Below, in pieces: positions 5,592 to 5,892 of a stretch of DNA of 5,892 nt. The notes beneath the pieces are model-generated. The model was given only the letters and a program-made list of their open reading frames with translations. It was not told the origin of the DNA and searched no databases. This DNA is from Hungatella sp. UBA3147 (GTDB taxonomy: Bacteria; Bacillota; Clostridia; Lachnospirales; Lachnospiraceae): NCBI GenBank assembly GCA_002365025.1, contig DEYX01000380.1, positions 1 to 5,892 on the forward strand, read 5' to 3'. Both the position numbers and the translations under genes were made by a program. Positions within the stretch are counted from its first letter, which is position 1. Each line of letters opens with the position of its first letter.

Positions 5592-5892
5592 ATGGCAGAA
5601 AAACAGCGGATATTGATTGTAGACGACGACAGCAACATCGCGGAATTAATTTCCCTTTATTTGTTAAAAGAATGCTATGAAACAGAAATCGTAGGCGACG
5701 GAGAGGAGGCACTCCGGGTATTTCCTGAGTTCCGTCCCCACCTGGTGCTTTTAGACCTGATGCTTCCCGGTATGGACGGCTACCAGGTCTGCCGGGAGAT
5801 GCGTTCCTCCTCCCAGGTCCCCATCATCATGCTGTCCGCCAAGGGAGAGGTCTTTGATAAGGTTCTGGGCCTGGAACTGGGCGCCGACGACT
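5592..5892 (+). CDS. OmpR-type response regulator, N-terminal part (cut by window edge)
   Basis: The reading frame is open from an ATG at 5592 to the end of the window, giving 100 residues beginning MAEKQRILIVDDD. It is a complete or nearly complete receiver domain. It has the acidic pair D11-D12, phosphoacceptor D55 in LLDLMLPGMDGY, P59, the switch residue S82 and the conserved K84 in IIMLSAKGE, followed by GLELGADD, which is typical of OmpR/PhoB-class regulators. The DNA-binding domain and any partner kinase lie beyond the edge. The start is supported by an AAAGGGGG ribosome binding site 5 nt upstream. It differs clearly in sequence from the response regulator at the left edge, so the two are not a recent duplication. 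It follows mutS2 in the same direction without a visible terminator, yet no functional link is evident. The signal it responds to cannot be inferred. Confidence 0.9.
   Translation, partial: MAEKQRILIVDDDSNIAELISLYLLKECYETEIVGDGEEALRVFPEFRPHLVLLDLMLPGMDGYQVCREMRSSSQVPIIMLSAKGEVFDKVLGLELGADD

Noticed and set aside
5450..5680. Plus-strand open frame bridging the end of mutS2 and the next gene
   Set aside because: It overlaps both genes in another frame, while the receiver-domain frame from 5592 is clearly the real one.
1..5892. The two flanking response regulators as a duplicated cassette or mobile-element boundary
   Set aside because: Their receiver domains differ at most non-conserved positions, no terminal repeats or integrase genes are seen, and both look like ordinary edges of neighbouring operons.

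Overview
The window looks like chromosomal DNA of a low-to-moderate GC Firmicute, most likely a clostridium of the Lachnospiraceae (Lacrimispora / Clostridium saccharolyticum-like). This is inferred from protein style, strong AGGAGG-type ribosome binding sites, SigA-like promoters and a YhaM/MutS2 gene set; no database search was possible. Nothing suggests a plasmid, phage, insertion sequence or CRISPR array.

Layout. Positions 1-213 (minus) hold the N-terminal 71 residues of an OmpR-type response regulator cut by the left edge. Positions 214-505 are a non-coding leader and promoter region for that gene, with a 10-bp direct repeat, a 12-bp palindrome and a candidate operator dyad. A strong intrinsic terminator (497-545, minus) ends a two-gene minus-strand operon: a membrane-anchored HtrA-like protein (1545-2852) followed by the HD-domain exoribonuclease YhaM (552-1496). 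Positions 2853-3111 are a divergent intergenic region with one well-formed promoter for each direction. The plus strand then carries a complete mutS2 gene (3112-5502). After an 89-bp gap comes a second OmpR-type response regulator (5592 onward), cut by the right edge.

Functional picture. YhaM degrades RNA from the 3' end, and MutS2 is an ATPase of the MutS fold with a C-terminal Smr domain, linked in Bacillus subtilis to recombination control and to rescue of collided ribosomes. Their divergent arrangement may group RNA and translation quality-control functions, but this is inference. The two response regulators at the edges belong to neighbouring transcription units and show no visible connection to the central genes, although no terminator is seen between mutS2 and the right-hand one.

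Most notable points. First, the HtrA-like protein has a recognisable trypsin-like fold and PDZ domain but appears to lack His, Asp and Ser at the expected catalytic positions, so it is probably a pseudoprotease. Second, the MutS2 Smr domain has Asn-Leu-Ile-Gly where Asp-Leu-Arg/His-Gly is usual, while the HGxGTG motif is intact. Neither amounts to a clearly new system, but both could be tested.
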